This document shows, piece by piece, positions 10,601-21,400 of a DNA stretch of 64,000 nt. Below the pieces are notes generated by a model. That model searched no databases. It saw only the letters and a list, made by a program, of their open reading frames with translations, and was not told the origin of the DNA. Positions within the stretch are counted from its first letter, which is position 1, and each line of letters starts with the position of its first letter. This DNA comes from Mytilus californianus (lineage: Eukaryota; Mollusca; Bivalvia; Mytilida; Mytilidae): positions 66,179,995 through 66,243,994 of the forward strand of contig NW_026262690.1 of NCBI RefSeq assembly GCF_021869535.1, read 5' to 3'. The translations under genes and the position numbers were made by a program.

Positions 10601-10693
10601 CACTAGAGCTGGTTAGATCATTTACTATGGTCATTCCTTTAGAAATGTATTTTTTTTCATAACAGAATGTTGTGTTAATATATTTTCTTACAG

Positions 10694-10837
10694 GTCCATT
10701 ATCCGGATATCTGATAGAAAAATTCGATGAAAGAAAGGTTGCCATTGCCGGAGGTCTGATTGCAGGTATCGGCATGATGTCATCTGCTTTTGTCACATCC
10801 GTTACAGCTCTTATTCTAACATACGGCATACTTTCAG
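10694..10837 (+). CDS. Monocarboxylate transporter-like (SLC16) exon, TM2-TM3 region
   Basis: A 144-nt internal exon of a major facilitator superfamily transporter. The family moves lactate, pyruvate or related monocarboxylates, often with protons, across the plasma membrane; the substrate here cannot be told. It is preceded by TATTTTCTTACAG (acceptor at 10693) and followed by GTAAAC (donor from 10838). It encodes GPLSGYLIEKFDERKVAIAG, with the G-x3-(D/E)-x-(F/Y)-x2-R-K pattern after TM2 typical of this superfamily, then a hydrophobic helix ending LILTYGILSG. Both ends are phase 1, so the exon is symmetric. An upstream exon with TM1 and the family's glycine/tryptophan-rich signature should exist; I could not find it in the preceding 10 kb. 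Confidence 0.85.
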
Positions 10838-12570
10838 GTAAACAGATTTGTTTTTCTATTATAGGGATACCGAAAGTGTAGGCAGATAACACAACTGTAC
10901 AAAACAATGAATTCAACCATGATAATCACTGTTTCGTTTTTTTATTTTCAATGCTCGTAGTTGGCCTTTCAAACTATTTAATTTCGCGCGCCACTGAGTC
11001 TAATGTAGATAAACGCACGTCTGGTGTTCCAAAGTATCTTTGATTCGTTTTCATAGCATTAATGGAACAGCTAAAAACTTTGATAAGATATGATACAAGA
11101 TGCCATATATGTTGAACTAGTAAATGGTGGCAGGAAGACTTTCGTACAAAACCGAAACGATGAGGCCAAGCCAAATCGTTGGATTTCCCACATGTTTCTT
11201 TAAACTCTGGATCGAAATAAAATATACATGTCAAAATATTTTTAATTCATTCATGCGTTTCAAAGTCTAATCATTTACGCGTGGGGTTCGACACAAAACA
11301 GATCTCGGTTTTAAAGAAGAAAACAAAAACTGTGTTCACGAGTCAATATTTATCTCGAATTCAAAAAATTACTAAATAACAGTTCAAATGAGTTTGATCC
11401 AACCATCAGGTAATTGACGATGATGACCGGTCATTTCGTCCGTCCTAATTAAGTAAACAAAATACATGGATTTGTCGAATTAAGTCTCTATTCTAACTCA
11501 CAGTCTGCAAACAATCACATTAATGGTACCAATTTTACTGTACCAGATGCGATAAGACTCGTTTCACTTTCAATATTGACAGCTAGTTAGCTTTAATCAT
11601 CTTCATATCGAAATCTAGTCATTCCTGTCATTCCTGTCATTTTTTCAGTCGTTTGCAACTGTACATTTAAGTAAAGGTCATATTTGTATACACATATTAT
11701 AATTTATTATACTAACATAAAACCTTTCGTTTTTATACATCAGATGTCTAAAAAGTTTGACTGTTCACAATTGTTAACATGTTATAATGTGTTACAATCT
11801 TGTTAAATAATGCTTTTGGAGATATCCGCTGATACCCATATCAGCACAACAGATTTGTTATTATTCTTGAGTACATGGTATTGTTTTTTTTTTAAATTTC
11901 GTTCCCATGAAATTATTATGTGTCAGTGTTTTGTAGGTGTAAATATTTTTTTCAATCTCTATTAATGAGGATTTTTTTATTAATAAGAGATACCTTTTTG
12001 CGCAGCAACGATCAAACGAATATAAAGCGTTTCTTCGCTCACAATGATATTGGATCTCGTGTTGCTTCAACTTTGCTTACAAACATTGCAGGCATATCCA
12101 AACATACTATTGTGACATGACATAATCGCGAAAAATAAACTCTCTTAAAGTTTATATATTGCGCTAACGGATTGTTCGACCGGAAAACATATCGCTAAAG
12201 TAAATAAATCCAGTTTTATAAATAAAAACATTGTCAGAAAGAATACAAAATGCTCGTGATCTGTTATTGCAGCAGTAACATAACGTAACAATGTCACCAT
12301 ACGGCACACCAGCATGTGATCATGGATCTTGACGAGGTTTAAAACGCGGTATTGTTCACCTTCCACCATTTCGAAAACAAAACACTTTCTCCAATTATCT
12401 TTTTGTCATGATAAAAAGTTAATGTTTGAAATGTTTGCCACATATTACAGTTTACGGTACTTGTTGAATCAGGTAAAATGTTTAAATATGTACTAAAATC
12501 ATAATGCAAATGTAACTGGGTCTCTTGGACGATAAATTTCATTTTAAATGAGTCCAATGTATATTTACAG
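10838..12570 (+). other. Intron of the SLC16-like gene
   Basis: Opens GTAAAC and closes ATATTTACAG; phase 1. It is mostly unique AT-rich sequence. It holds a short repeat at about 12043-12112 that recurs at 15993-16060. The small frames on both strands (for example 10974-11234 and 12145-12369) have no recognisable content. Confidence 0.8.
12043..12112 (+). repeat. Short repeat shared with 15993-16060
   Basis: Begins TGATATTGGATCTCGTGTTG and continues through a CTTCAACTTTGCTTAC-type block to ACATTGCAGGCATATCCAAA. The copy at 15993 differs at a few bases. Read in frame both give NDIGSRVAS-LLTNIA, so it may be a coding scrap of a mobile element. The family is not recognised. Confidence 0.55.
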
Positions 12571-13410
12571 GCGTAGGATGCGGGCTAGCATTTATGCCAG
12601 GAAGTGTAGCAGTGGCAAAATACTTCACAAACCATCGACACCTCGCAATGGCGATAGCATCTTCTGGTGGTGGAATTGGTAGTTTTGCATTCCCATCATT
12701 TATTCAAATGATAAAAGAATATTATACATGGCGAGGTATGTTTTTGATTCTTGGTGGAATAACTCTCAATATATGTGTATTTGGATTAGTACTCCGCCCA
12801 ATGGCAAAGGAGGTCAGCCCGACGAAAAGTCATCAACAATAAAAAAATAATAAGTTACAACAGAGCTTTGATAGAAAAAACCTCAAATCAAAAACGTTGA
12901 ATGAAGAAAGTAAAAGTATTGAAAGAGTTAGATTCCTCGATAGACATTTGTATATGAAAACTCTATCATTTTACGTCCTTATGGTCAATAGTTTTATGTA
13001 TCAATTTGGTGCATCTATTATATTAGGTCACCTACAAGCTTATGCTGTTTATCATCTAGGATTTACTACGGAAAATGCTGCTGTATTATATACAATTTCC
13101 GGCGTGATGGTTCTTGTTTTCAAACTTCTACATGGTGTATTTGCAAATATAAACCATGTAAAAATATTTCGACCTATTTATCAATACATATATGCAGTAG
13201 GTGGAATAGCAACAATATGTTTGACTATTAATTCCCGTTACGGTGTTTACTTTTCTAGTGCGTTATTTGGAATGAGTTATGCAGCATGTGGTGGTTCACT
13301 TATACCAGCTATAGTCATTGACATATTTGACGTACAATTATTTGGTGTTGCATATGGAATTGTGCTTCTCTGTCTATCAATTGGACAGTTAGTTGGTGCT
13401 CCTATTGCAG
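12571..13410 (+). CDS. Monocarboxylate transporter-like (SLC16) main exon, TM4-TM11, with internal stop
   Basis: An 840-nt exon, acceptor ATATTTACAG and donor GTAAGC, phase 1 at both ends. The first half reads FMPGSVAVAKYFTNHRHLAM and AIASSGGGIGSF. This is the conserved TM4-TM5 block (aromatic-Phe-x2-(K/N)-R-x-L-A-x-(G/A)-x-A-x-(S/A)-G-x3-G) of the family. TM6 follows, ending VLRPM. The loop then meets TAA at 12840-12842. In the same frame the sequence stays open for another 189 codons with a charged loop (residues NEESKSIERVRFLDRHLY) and TM7 to TM11, ending IGQLVGAPIAG. No other lesion is seen. Either this allele is a recent pseudogene or truncated form, or the stop is a base-call or polymorphism issue. 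Confidence 0.85.
12838..12843 (+). promoter_or_regulatory. AATAAA hexamer overlapping the premature TAA
   Basis: The codons CAA TAA AAA create a canonical polyadenylation hexamer exactly on the internal stop (12840-12842), followed by an A-rich run. If used, it would give a short transcript encoding only the first six helices. Whether it is used is unknown. Confidence 0.4.
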
Positions 13411-14139
13411 GTAAGCGTGGTTTTGTTTTATCTCGATAATTGACAGATGAGAGGAATACGGACGCAGACCAGTAATAATTATGCCCCCTCCTTTTACTGA
13501 TATCGTAGGCAGGTTATCTCCAAAGCTACCTTATTATTAAAAAGTACTTTGATAGAAACTAAAATATGATCGTGCAACAAAAACAAACATTTAAATACCT
13601 TAATGCAAAGTTTCTTTTTTAATGCTATAAAAGGCCCCGACACGAAAAATGTGAAACAATTCAAACGAGAAAACTAACGGCCTTATTTGTAACAAAACAA
13701 TTTACGAAAAACAAATATGACAAACATGAACCAATGACAACTAGTGTACTACAGGCTCCGGACTAAAACAGGAATATAAAGAATGTGGCGGGGTTAAACA
13801 TGTTTGTGAGCGTTCAACCCTCCCCTAACCTTGGACAGACATAGAAAAAAATCGAAACTGCAATTATAGTCATAATTGAAACATAAAAAACATATTAACC
13901 GAGAAATAAATGTTCAGTAACACACACAAGTGTTCAAAGCTAAATTATACAACTGGAAGAAACCATACGTTCTGACGAATGCCCAAATCAAATTTGTAAG
14001 GGAGTCTTTAAGTCGCACTATATAAAGAAATACTATACAATTATACTAAAATAAATAATGCAGTATTTACAGACAGTAAGCTGCAAAACATATTTGTAGA
14101 ATCATTTTTCACTATACGTCTTATTAATAATTGTTGCAG
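13411..14139 (+). other. Intron of the SLC16-like gene containing repeats A and H
   Basis: Starts GTAAGC and ends TAATTGTTGCAG; phase 1. From about 13627 to 13990 it holds an inverted repeat A piece (TTCAAACGAGAAAACTAACG). This is joined to repeat H (GGCTCCGGACTAAAACAGGA, GGCGGGGTTAAACATGTTTG and a CAACCCTCCCC block), the same combination as at 27160-27540. Confidence 0.75.
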
Positions 14140-14381
14140 GTCTTTTATATGAACACCAGAAAACATATGATACTGCCTTCATCCTAGCTGGAACAATGAT
14201 GATAGCAAGTTCCTTAATAATGATATATCCTTTGAGAACCGATCTCAATCCTTCGAAACTAAATAAACAAATTGAAATTGATACAGAAATCGATTCGAAA
14301 AACAATGAGATGCGTACGGATTTCGATCCAGCATCCGTATCTGCGTTTAGAAAAGCAGAACAAGTCTTCAACGTGGAATAA
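14140..14381 (+). CDS. Monocarboxylate transporter-like (SLC16) last exon, TM12 and C-terminus
   Basis: The acceptor TTGTTGCAG precedes an exon that completes the glycine codon split by the intron and continues in phase. It reads LLYEHQKTYDTAFILAGTMM and then a hydrophobic helix ending IMIYPLRTDL. This matches the short loop plus TM12 of the family. A polar cytoplasmic tail of about 45 residues follows, rich in Asp, Glu and Lys, ending EQVFNVE before TAA (14379-14381). Together the three exons supply about 408 codons. Family members usually have 430-500 or more, so only the N-terminal 60-80 residues seem to be missing. Confidence 0.85.
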
Positions 14382-15240
14382 TAGACAGTTTACAGTGTGC
14401 AAGGAAATATTACCATAGTTTGCAATGTTAACATCGAAAAAGTTGACGGAGTGACAATCTTGAATCATTAGAAATCTGATCAAAATCTGCAAGTTTAGTG
14501 TCCCCAAACACAACATTACATACACAGCAATCCAGAAGTCTTCTTAGTGCATTTCGACTGGAAGGTCAACCACACTACATCCAATTCTATCACCACTTCA
14601 GTAGAGCAATAATTTTTATAAACAGGGAGAGGTTTGTTGTGGAAGCAATATTTAGTAAACTAATGTAACTGGTTAGTTCACTATTTTACTTGTTGAAGGA
14701 GTAATTTTTCTTTGAATAACATTGTTTTCAGATATAATTATTGGCATAAATTATGGTAAAAAAGAGAGAAATCTAATATTGAGGTAAGGGACATGTATAT
14801 CAGATATATCATCGTACAAAATATGATGAAAGAAAGTTGTCGTTACCGAACGATTAATTTCAGTTTTAAAAAATAATGTCATCTTCGTTTAGACAATTTA
14901 GATCAGAGAAAATTGGTCATGGAGCAAGTTTTGCACCTCTTAGAATTTCAAGTTTTGATTTGTTAAGAGACATTGATTGTGTCAGAAACATATTCTGGTT
15001 TCTATGAAACCAAGGTTTTCTTTTTTGTTCAAAGAACACTCTTTATATTTATTATTTGAACAAAAACTATGTATAATGTTATGTTTTCATAAGAATGTGT
15101 AAGTACTGCTAACAAATGTCTCCTAATTTTTTGGACTCTTGTCTACTAGGAACAAGTCATATTTGGTGCCATCTGGAACTTCAAGTTCATTGCTATACGC
15201 AACTAAAACATGCTTTGGAAAGAAAGAATAAATAAATGCA
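14382..15240 (+). other. Probable 3' untranslated region of the SLC16-like gene
   Basis: AT-rich sequence after the stop without a long frame on the + strand. Two overlapping AATAAA hexamers at 15227-15236 are the likely 3' end. The inferred UTR is about 850 nt. Confidence 0.5.
15227..15236 (+). terminator. Tandem polyadenylation signals AATAAATAAA
   Basis: Two overlapping AATAAA hexamers about 850 nt after the transporter stop codon; the nearest good match in sense orientation. Confidence 0.45.
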
Positions 15241-16458
15241 ATTACCAGAACTATATTTCTGACTTATTTGCAATTTATTCTTATTCAACGTTTTGTACGC
15301 CATAATGACATATTTGCGAAACATGTTTTATAGGTAGTGTAACAGACAATGGTTAATGTTTTTTGAGTTATGAAAAACTCCAAAATTAATATTTGTGTTA
15401 TTAGCTTTACTTGTCAATTATAACGAAAGCTTTAAACATATACAGAGAATGTTAACTAATTAAGACAAAAAAGCTGCTTTTACTTTTGTAGTAAAATAAC
15501 TGGTGATTTTTATAACTGTATAGCATTAATTTTCTTATTCAATGCATGTAACAGCATACACAATTATAATTGTGAACTGTGGGATAATCATGATATAAAG
15601 GAGGAAATATTTAATTGTACTATTCTTTTTTGTTGTTTTGTTGTAAATGGTTATCATTCCAGCCACTTTTTGTGCTTCATTTTTTAAACATTTAAAAAAT
15701 ACACAGTGATCGGAAAAGAGATAATAGGAAAACTGTTGTGTGCAATATTAGTTTCAGAATAACTTTTCGTTTCACTGTCCTAGTGCTCCTTTGTACATTT
15801 CTCCTATAAAATAACAGAAAACTTGTAATTCTTCCATTCAACTAAGGATTTTTCAAGGTTTACAAAGTCAAATTGTCTGTCCTTTTTGTGGTGCTTGTGT
15901 GATTTTCTTAACGCAATTCACCAAGGTCAATTGAACTTCGGACTTCCTTAATTTCTTTATCAACATCTAATCAAATACCAGTTATTTTTAAATGATATTG
16001 GATCTCGTGTTGCTTCAATTTTGCTTACGAACATTGCGGACATATCCAAAAATTATTCTGACTTTGTGGTTATGGGTTTTTAAAATTTAGTTACATCGGA
16101 TATCGGTTCATTTTAATGGCGTACTAATGTCTGTCATATAAGGTCAATAAATATATTTCTAAAATAAAAACGCGCGACATTGATTGACAAATCACAGCTT
16201 CTGAATAATATGATATTATAATAATAAAGAGGCATTTTACTGAATAAGTATTTCTATCACGCATGTAGCCTTGGTTGTTGAAAGAAAATTCCCAAGTTAT
16301 ATAAAACGTGTTATGACATTCTAACAAAGGTTTGGATGAGACAAACCAACTTATATGTTTTTTACATGAAGCATTACATTTACAGATAAAAAGGCTGATA
16401 CAACTGAAAAAATTTAATAGTATTAAACGGTATGTTGTATCTGTAACCGTGCAAAATA
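15241..16458. other. Downstream spacer with the short repeat at 15993-16060
   Basis: No gene seen. TGATATTGGATCTCGTGTTG at about 15995 starts the second copy of the short repeat present in the transporter intron (12043), here followed by GACTTTGTGGTTATGGG. The - strand frame at 16124-16327 has no recognisable content. Confidence 0.45.
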
Positions 16459-16635
16459 GAGGCGAAAGATATCAAAGGGATATTCAAACAAACTGACAAT
16501 GTAATGGCAAAAAACGAAAAACGACGCTTAAACAAACCACAGTACACAAAACACAACATAGAAAACTAAAGACTGAGCAACACTTACCCCACCAAAAACC
16601 GGAGTGATCTCAGGTGCTCCGGAAGGGTAAGCAAA
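16459..16635 (-). repeat. Repeat C
   Basis: Contains GGCGAAAGATATCAAAGGGA, CACAACATAGAAAACTAAAG, CCCCACCAAAAACCGG and GTGATCTCAGGTGCTCCGGA followed by AGGGTAAGC. It is the 3' tail of the Penelope-like element type whose RT is seen at 38290-38830. Confidence 0.75.
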
Positions 16636-16639
16636 GGTA

Positions 16640-17104
16640 ACTTCTGTGTAATTGCAAGGTTACACGCTCATGAAAGTCTGCTTCGTTATTCAATAATTGA
16701 CTTTTGAAGTTGATTCGATAACTTTTTAACCCAAGAGATGTTATATTCATCGAGGTGAACTGCCGAGATGAATATCACAATTCTGGGGTTGATAAATCAT
16801 TGAATCAATCGATATCAAAAGTTAACAAGTTGTTTTATGATATGACATTTTGATCCGTCTTCAATTTACTAGTCTTTGGTCAAAATATTTTACTGCTCCT
16901 TGTTGTTACACTAAATATGTAATCTGCTTAAGAAATTTGCTTACTTTTATTTTATAAAGTTTTAATATTGTGCAATATGTAATACAATCTTTTTGTGTGT
17001 TATTTTGTATCTGATTTTGGTAATGGTTTTTTTTATTTCATTATTATTTCAATCTATTTTTTAATCTGTCTAACTGTGTGCATAAGCTTAACATGTAGTT
17101 TTAA
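16640..17104. other. No gene seen
   Basis: AT-rich spacer with nothing I can name. Confidence 0.4.
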
Positions 17105-17260
17105 ATAAATTCATCATAAATACCAGGATTGAAATTTCGTACGCCAGACGCGCGTTTCGTCTACAAAAGACTCATCAGTGACACTCGAACCAAAAAATTA
17201 CAAAAGGGCAAATGAAGTCGAAGAGCATTGAGAACCCAAAATTCCTAAAAGTTTTGCCAA
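17105..17260 (-). repeat. Dispersed repeat D
   Basis: ATACCAGGATTGAAATTTCG is followed by the ACGCGCGTTTCGTCTACAAA block and AGACTCATCAGTGAC. This is the inverse of the end seen at 3930-4010. Downstream, GCATTGAGAACCCAAAATTC matches 24090 (CATTGAGGACTCAAAATTTT). Confidence 0.7.
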
Positions 17261-17804
17261 AGTGTCATTTAATATTTTCATGTTATTAAATATAATCCTT
17301 TGACCATTGAGTCATTTTACCAGTCTGTGATGAAATGTTTTAGGTTCTGTGTTACTAAAGTGCATATTTCGACCTTTTCTGCTGTATGGGTAACCAAAAA
17401 CATGATGTTTTCACCTGTTATGACTGGCAGTCAGATGGTAATTTGCCTAAACTGTTTTCGTTTCCTTTCGATTATTTTTTTTTTTTTTTTTTCATTACAG
17501 AATCTGTATTTTTAAAACTACTGGTAAATGAAAATCAATCATTTCAACTTTTAAAGAGAAGCACTTGTACTTTTCAACAATATTGAATCCAACATAATAA
17601 AAAAACAGAATTTCACACATATAACTGGATTTTATTTTAAACAATTTTCAACATTGGCAATATAAATCTTTGTGCAATGTAATTCATGGTACAATCATTG
17701 CCAATATTAACATTTAGCAAGTTTTGTTGAGTTGAGTTAATGTTTTCTGTGTTGTGATGATATGTAGTGGAAATTTTCTTATTCTCCTCTTGAACAATAT
17801 CATC

Positions 17805-18218
17805 TTATGGCCATTCAACAAATTTGGAAATTGTATTTGAATATAATTGAAGTTTCAAGTCACGAAGAAATTCCGCCCTAACATATAGTTTGTTACGTGG
17901 TGGCTTACGCAAAGTGTGATTTTTGATGGCTGCGAAATCTGTAATTTTAAGTTCATGAATGTTTTCAAGACCTCATCTCTCAAAATACAACATTATTTCA
18001 ACATAGACTTTCTTCTGGAGTTTACCAATATTTCTTTTTCGACGAATCATCTTCAAAAACTGATATTCCAATCGGGGGATAGTGATTAATACCTCATTTA
18101 TCCTGCCGTTAAAGATCTTTTGTGGTTGCTGAAAACACTTCGGTTGAATATTTAAATTCGTTGTCATGAAAACTTTCCATACCGCTATCAAAATTCGAGA
18201 AGTGTCTGTTAATGCCAT
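17805..18218 (-). pseudogene. Unrecognised 138-codon frame broken by one TGA
   Basis: From the ATG at 18216-18218 the frame runs 81 residues, including CFQQPQKIFNGRINEV, ITIPRLEYQFLKMIRRKRNI and GKLQKKVYVEIM, to a TGA at 17973-17975. It then continues in the same frame for 55 residues (ENIHELKITDF, LRKPPRNKLYVRAEF, SKFVEWP) to TAA at 17805-17807. The amino-acid mix and absence of other stops look like real former coding sequence. Upstream, further plausible residues appear only in shifted frames with stops. It is basic, without signal peptide or membrane helix. No introns are seen, so it could be a processed pseudogene or part of an unknown mobile element. I do not recognise the family. Confidence 0.45.
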
Positions 18219-18364
18219 GTCTTAATGAATAAACTAAATTTTGTTATGAAATTCCCCATTTTCTATGCCGGCCTCGGGGTAAAATCTGTATAAATATCAG
18301 TCCAATCCTTTGTCCGACAAATCTTCGAAATCGTCGTATAGATTTTTCTCCCTTTAGTACGATT

Positions 18365-18655
18365 TTAAAAAGTATTAATAAAAATACCGAACTCCAAGGT
18401 TAATTAAAAAAGTGGAAGTCTTTAAAAACTGACACAGCACTCTTTAAATTGCATGCGTCCAAATCGCTTTTATCGATTTGCCTTAATCAGGAACGCTAAA
18501 AGCCGAATATTTGGAAGCCAAGGATGTATAAGAATCGAAACTGTCTAAGAGCTATATGATCAAAAAGGACATTAGAATTAAAGCCAAAGTCCATATAAGG
18601 TCAACGTTGCCTGAGGAGGTTGAATAATTAGTTTCTTATTAATTTCAAAATTTAT
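18365..18655 (-). repeat. Repeat B fragment followed by repeat G
   Basis: 18365-18425 matches the terminal part of repeat B (AATACCGAACTCCAAGG). 18449-18655 is an inverted G unit: GCGTCCAAATCGCTTTTATC, ATCAGGAACGCTAAAAGCCG and GTTGCCTGAGGAGGTTGAAT. The two are adjacent, as in the nested arrangement at 8770-9462. Confidence 0.6.
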
Positions 18656-18660
18656 AAAAG

Positions 18661-18870
18661 AGCGGCGAAAGATACCAAGGGACATTCAAAGTCATAAGTC
18701 GAAAATAAACTGACAACGTCATGGCAATAAACGAAAAAGACCAAAAGACAAACAATTGTTTACAAAACATAAAATAGAAAAATAAAGACTGGGCAATAAA
18801 AACCTCATCATAAACCATGGGTTGATCTCAGGTGCTCCGGAAGGGTAAGCTGATCCTGCTCCACATGTGG
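18661..18870 (-). repeat. Repeat C
   Basis: GCGGCGAAAGATACCAAGGG, then CATAAGTCGAAAATAAACTG, ACAACGTCATGGCAATAAAC, GGTGCTCCGGAAGGGTAAGC and TCCTGCTCCACATGTGG. A well-preserved copy that runs straight into an inverted B repeat. The - strand frame of 103 codons over it is repeat-derived. Confidence 0.75.
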
Positions 18871-18899
18871 ACAATTTAAGAAAGTACTGACGTGACAAA

Positions 18900-19025
18900 A
18901 TCAAACGTTCAACCAAATCAACTAACGGAACGAATGGAAAACAACCGTCATATTCCTGACTTGATAAAGGCATGTTCCGAAAAAAAATTGGTTGGATAGA
19001 CCTGGTTTTATAGGTAGCTAAACGT
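18900..19025 (-). repeat. Repeat B fragment
   Basis: AACGAATGGAAAACAACCGT, CATATTCCTGACTTGAT and GACCTGGTTTTATAGGTAGC match the B tail in inverted orientation, although the sequence between (near 18975) is damaged. Confidence 0.6.
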
Positions 19026-19669
19026 CCCAAAACTAGTTTTAGCGTTATTAAACAAAAAGCCGTTGATCGGCGAGTATTTGAACATCTGTAAATTGCTGTC
19101 GCCTTTTCTGAAGCATGTCATCTTTTAACGATGCAAAACGTTTTTAACAGCTGGTATTGCTGATCATGCCATGATTCATTGCAAGCAACGTTCAACTGTA
19201 CACTGAGAGATCGAAAAGCTTTTATGACGAAATCGTTGATTGGTTGATATTTATTCGGGCATCTAACATGTCTAGTACAAAACATTTTATTTATACATCG
19301 CTTAAATAGCTCTTAAAAATTCCCCATTACTGTATTGATGTACACGTCAGCTGTTCCAAATCTTATATTAACCTCTCATATTTTCCCGTGGTGATAATAA
19401 TGCTTACAAAACTTAGATTCCCTATACTTTTAGTCAATGAGAAAACAGAAAATAGAACATATTCTAGCGAACCGAACAATTTTTTAGAATGTACTCACCA
19501 TAGAGTGCGACAATGCCATGGTCTGTTTATTATATACTTCAACTTTGAATATCATTTTATAAAAATGTTTTTCTAAATTATAAACGTAAATAAGCAATTT
19601 ATACTGTAAGTCAACAACATAGACACTCAAATATAAGATATATTACATATATATCAGTTCTGATCTTTT
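19026..19669. other. No gene seen
   Basis: Unique-looking AT-rich spacer. The short + frame at 19388-19576 has no recognisable content. Confidence 0.4.
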
Positions 19670-19838
19670 TCAAGTTGGTGTGTTTTGTAGACAGTTTGTT
19701 TGTCTTTAATCGTTTTTCGTTGTGTTTTGTAGACTGTTTGTTTGTCATTTTGTTGTTTTTCGCTGTGTTGCCATTGCGTTGTCAGTTTGTTATTGATTTA
19801 TGAGTCTGGATATCCCTTTGGTATCTTCCGCATCTTTT
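19670..19838 (+). repeat. Repeat C with an internal duplication
   Basis: A diverged copy in sense orientation. The block GTGTTTTGTAGACTGTTTGT appears twice (about 19680 and 19723). It is followed by CATTGCGTTGTCAGTTTGTT and a TATCCCTTTGGTATCTTCCG ending. Confidence 0.6.
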
Positions 19839-20054
19839 TAAACCGCGAAGTATTATAAAAGTACGTATGACAAAAAAAATACCAAAAAGTTTGACACTCC
19901 TCAATAATTTGTATATTTGAACTTTTCGGCACGTTCATATACCAATTCATTATGTCTTATTATTTGTTTTGTTTCTTCCATAATATATTTTCCTTTTTTC
20001 TGATATTTCATTAATCATCTTAATGTTTTGCTTGTTTTCAAAAAAAGGAAAAAA

Positions 20055-20250
20055 GTCAAAAGATACTTCGGGGCCAATCTAAAATCATAAGTCGAAGAAA
20101 AACAGACTATGGAGTGGCCACCTGAAAAATGACGAAAAGACAACAGTTTACCAGAAACTAAATACTAAGCAACGTGAACCTCACCAAAATTGGGGGCGAT
20201 CATAGGTGCCAAGAATGGAAAGAAGTTAACGTATATTTTCCGGAATTTAA
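20055..20250 (-). repeat. Repeat C, diverged
   Basis: AAAAGATACTTCGGGGCCAA, ATCATAAGTCGAAGAAAAAC, a CTAAGCAACGTGAACCTCAC block and CAAAATTGGGGGCGATCATA align with the other C copies. Confidence 0.6.
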
Positions 20251-20554
20251 CGAATGGTAACGAACTGCCATGCGTAAACGTTTCAAAAAGACAAACGATA
20301 GTAACCGGTAGCAGTTAATTTTATTATCATAGGCTGAATAATACGGTGTTTTGCGTCAATCGCATGCTTTATATCATACTTTACAAATCGTTAGTTATTT
20401 ACTGTAAGTATATAAGTTATTGATATCATTACGTCATTGATGCATTGAATATTTATCATAATCGCGAGCAAGATAAAATATCTAATCATTAATAAAAGGT
20501 TGCAATGGTTATAATTAGCTGCCAAAATATCCACAACCTTTTCTACTATCCAAA

Positions 20555-20722
20555 AAAAAGTAAAATAACAAAATTACAGAACTCCAAGGAAAATTCAAAT
20601 CGGAAAGTCCCTTATCGAATGGCAAAATCAAAAGCGCAAACACATCAAACGAATGGAAAACAACTGTCATATTCCTGACTTGGTACATGCATTTCCTTAT
20701 GTAGAAAATGGTTGATTAGACC
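20555..20722 (-). repeat. Repeat B
   Basis: CAGAACTCCAAGGAAAATTC, AAAGTCCCTTATCGAATGGC, ACACATCAAACGAATGGAAA and CATATTCCTGACTTGGTACA: the inverted terminal part of B. Confidence 0.7.
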
Positions 20723-21244
20723 GATAATTGCAATTGTACACGATATTTGTCAACAGTTGTCTTTCCTTAAACGACAAATTGCATTAAAATCACTACACCC
20801 GTTTAACTACTATATTTCAAATTTTAAATTACAGCAGCACATAACACACTTCGTATCTGTAATACGGAGTAAATGTGGCTGAGACCATAACAGGCATATC
20901 AGGATAAAGTCCATCAGGTCACAATATACTTCCATGCTTAAAGCTTTAGAAACTGATGCAATATTCTATTGAATAATAATAATAAATTGAAATTGCATGC
21001 ATGTATATTTTATAATAACAAATAAAGGTTTTGGCAAATGTTTGGGGTTGAAATTGATAGGTGTTTGGAAGGTGTGAGATTGAATTTATTTTCTTTATTT
21101 AGAATGTGGACTTTAAAAAAACAGAGAAATTGCAATACTTCCTCCAAGATCCTCCTCCCTCCCCTACATAATGAAAGAAAATTACCAGATCCTAAATCTC
21201 ATGTAAATGTACTTTGACCAAGCTGAATGTATTAAGACTTAGTC
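20723..21244. other. No gene seen
   Basis: AT-rich spacer without recognisable features. Confidence 0.4.
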
Positions 21245-21400
21245 ACTCCCGGTTGTAGTTGTCACTTAATATTAGGATAATGATCTCTGCACGCTGAGCG
21301 TTCCTTGTTGCCACTTTTTGAAGTGCCCTGTTGCAAGGCAGAATTTCTGTCCCTATTGAAACCTTTTCCCCCGCCATTTATTCAAGGTGACACACATTGT
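21245..21400 (+). repeat. Repeat E fragment
   Basis: GCCCTGTTGCAAGGCAGAAT and TTCTGTCCCTATTGAAACC correspond to the middle of repeat E (compare 48618-48655). The reading frames at 21305-21655 on + and at 21382-21615 on - overlap this repeat and a poly-A/T-rich flank, so I do not call them genes. Confidence 0.55.
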
